Positions 5,320 to 6,386 of a DNA stretch of 6,386 nucleotides are shown in pieces. Source of the DNA: Alphaproteobacteria bacterium (GTDB taxonomy: Bacteria; Pseudomonadota; Alphaproteobacteria; Rickettsiales; VGDC01); the NCBI GenBank assembly GCA_016869895.1, contig VGDC01000121.1:1-6386 (forward strand). Direction: 5' to 3'. Both the position numbers and the translations under genes were made by a program. The notes below the pieces were generated by a model. The model was not told the origin of the DNA and did not search any database. It was given only the letters and a program-made list of their open reading frames with translations. How positions within the stretch are numbered: the stretch's first letter is position 1; each line of letters opens with the position of its first letter.

Positions 5320-6386
5320 ATGGATAGCGGCGGCCTTTTCAACATCTTCATTTTCCTTGTTGCGGCCTGCGCGGTCGTGCCGCTGGCGACGCGGTTCAAG
5401 CTGGGCGCGGTGCTCGGATATTTGTTGTCCGGTGTGCTCATCGGCCCTTTCGCGCTGGGATTCATCAGCAATGTGGAAGAGGTGATGCATTTCGCCGAAT
5501 TCGGCGTGGTGATGATGCTGTTCCTCATCGGGTTGGAGCTTGACCCCAGCACCCTTTGGCGGCTGCGGCGCACCATCGTCGGGCTGGGCGGCGCGCAGGT
5601 GGTGTTGACCAGTGCGGTGTTCACTGGGGTGGGCGTGCTGTTCGGGTTCAGCCTGCCCGTCAGCCTTGCCGTGGGCATGGCGCTGTCGTTGTCATCGACC
5701 GCCATCGTGCTGCAGATGCTGGAGGAGCGCAACCTGCTGCGCACGGCGGCGGGGGAGAGCGCGTTCTCGGTGCTGCTGTTTCAGGATATTTCGGTCATCT
5801 TCATCCTCATCATCCTGCCGTTGCTGGCGGTGGGCGGCGTGGCGGTGGAAGCGGAGCATAGCGCAAGCCTTCTGGAGCATTTGCCCGCGTGGCAGCACGC
5901 ACTGGCCATCGCGGCGGTCATCGTCGCCATCATCTTCGGGGGGCGGTATCTCTCGTCCTATCTTTTCGATTTCGTGGCGCGCACGCGGCTTCGCGAAGTG
6001 ACCACGGCGACCTCGCTGGCCTTGGTGGTCGGCACGACGCTGCTCATGTATGCCATCGGTTTATCGCCCGCTTTGGGCGCGTTCCTCGCAGGGGTCGTCC
6101 TCGCCAATTCGGAATATAAACATTCGCTGGAGACGGATATCCAGCCGTTCAAAGGCTTGCTGCTGGGGCTGTTCTTCATCTCCGTGGGCATGGGCATCAA
6201 TTTCGACTTGATGGTGGAGCATCCGTTCATCATCCTTGGGTTGCTGGCGGCGCTCATCGGTGTGAAACTGGTGCTGCTGCTGGGGTTGGGCAAGCTCATC
6301 CGCCTGCATGGCAGCCAGAATATCATCTTCGCCTTCGGCCTGTGTCAGGGCAGTGAATTCGCCTTCGTGCTGTTCCAATATTCCCA
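5320..6386 (+). CDS. KefB/KefC-type monovalent cation:proton antiporter (CPA2), N-terminal part, cut by right edge
   Basis: This inner-membrane transporter would exchange K+ (or Na+) for H+. In the KefB/KefC group, glutathione adducts gate such efflux to acidify the cytoplasm under electrophile stress. The 355 visible residues form about ten hydrophobic helices with family motifs: LFLIGLELDPSTLW (67-80), SLSSTAIVLQMLEE (123-136), AFSVLLFQDIS (148-158, with the conserved QD), LGAFLAGVVLANSEYKHSL (252-270) and PFKGLLLGLFFISVGM (276-291). Family members run to roughly 560-620 aa with a cytoplasmic RCK/TrkA-N NAD-binding domain, which would lie past the window. In the regulatory loop, E. coli KefC has HALESDIEP; here it is HSLETDIQP (268-276), with the last acid replaced by Q275. 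The start is ATG 5320 with GGGGTAGGA just upstream (AGGA 5311-5314). KefB versus KefC cannot be told apart. Confidence 0.93.
   Translation, partial: MDSGGLFNIFIFLVAACAVVPLATRFKLGAVLGYLLSGVLIGPFALGFISNVEEVMHFAEFGVVMMLFLIGLELDPSTLWRLRRTIVGLGGAQVVLTSAVFTGVGVLFGFSLPVSLAVGMALSLSSTAIVLQMLEERNLLRTAAGESAFSVLLFQDISVIFILIILPLLAVGGVAVEAEHSASLLEHLPAWQHALAIAAVIVAIIFGGRYLSSYLFDFVARTRLREVTTATSLALVVGTTLLMYAIGLSPALGAFLAGVVLANSEYKHSLETDIQPFKGLLLGLFFISVGMGINFDLMVEHPFIILGLLAALIGVKLVLLLGLGKLIRLHGSQNIIFAFGLCQGSEFAFVLFQYS

Overview
The window looks like ordinary chromosomal DNA from a GC-rich proteobacterium, probably an alphaproteobacterium. This rests on the alternative TTG/GTG starts, the codon use and the protein types; no rRNA or other marker gene fixes the taxon. 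It carries six protein genes on both strands, two of them cut by the window edges, plus one very short reading frame that may be a gene remnant. I see no tRNA, rRNA, CRISPR array, insertion sequence or phage gene.

Layout: (1) 907-1, minus: N-terminal half of the single-strand exonuclease RecJ, with a good candidate promoter. (2) 908-1106: divergent intergenic region with a perfect 15-bp palindrome and an extended -10 promoter pointing right. (3) 1107-2657, plus: a 516-aa protein of unknown function whose spaced H...HD..E...D residues suggest a divergent HD-type phosphohydrolase. It ends at a strong bidirectional terminator. (4) 3899-2737, minus: a two-gene operon of a small membrane-anchored unknown protein and a CDKN3-like tyrosine/dual-specificity phosphatase (HCMGGIGRT). 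(5) 4061-4810, plus: an exported protein or lipoprotein of unknown function, behind an imperfect inverted repeat. It is followed with ATGA overlap by a 14-codon frame that looks like the surviving N-terminus of a larger gene. (6) 5240-4848, minus: a DUF2784 membrane protein whose start codon abuts a perfect 9-bp hairpin. (7) 5320 to the right edge, plus: the membrane domain of a KefB/KefC-type cation:proton antiporter.

The genes do not form one obvious pathway. DNA repair (RecJ), ion homeostasis (Kef-type), signalling (phosphatase) and three poorly characterised proteins sit side by side, mostly as single-gene units or short operons. The less ordinary points are the HD-like orphan, the membrane protein/phosphatase pair, the truncated coupled frame that overlaps the stop of the convergent DUF2784 gene, and three intergenic dyads. 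I did not find a convincing new multi-gene system.
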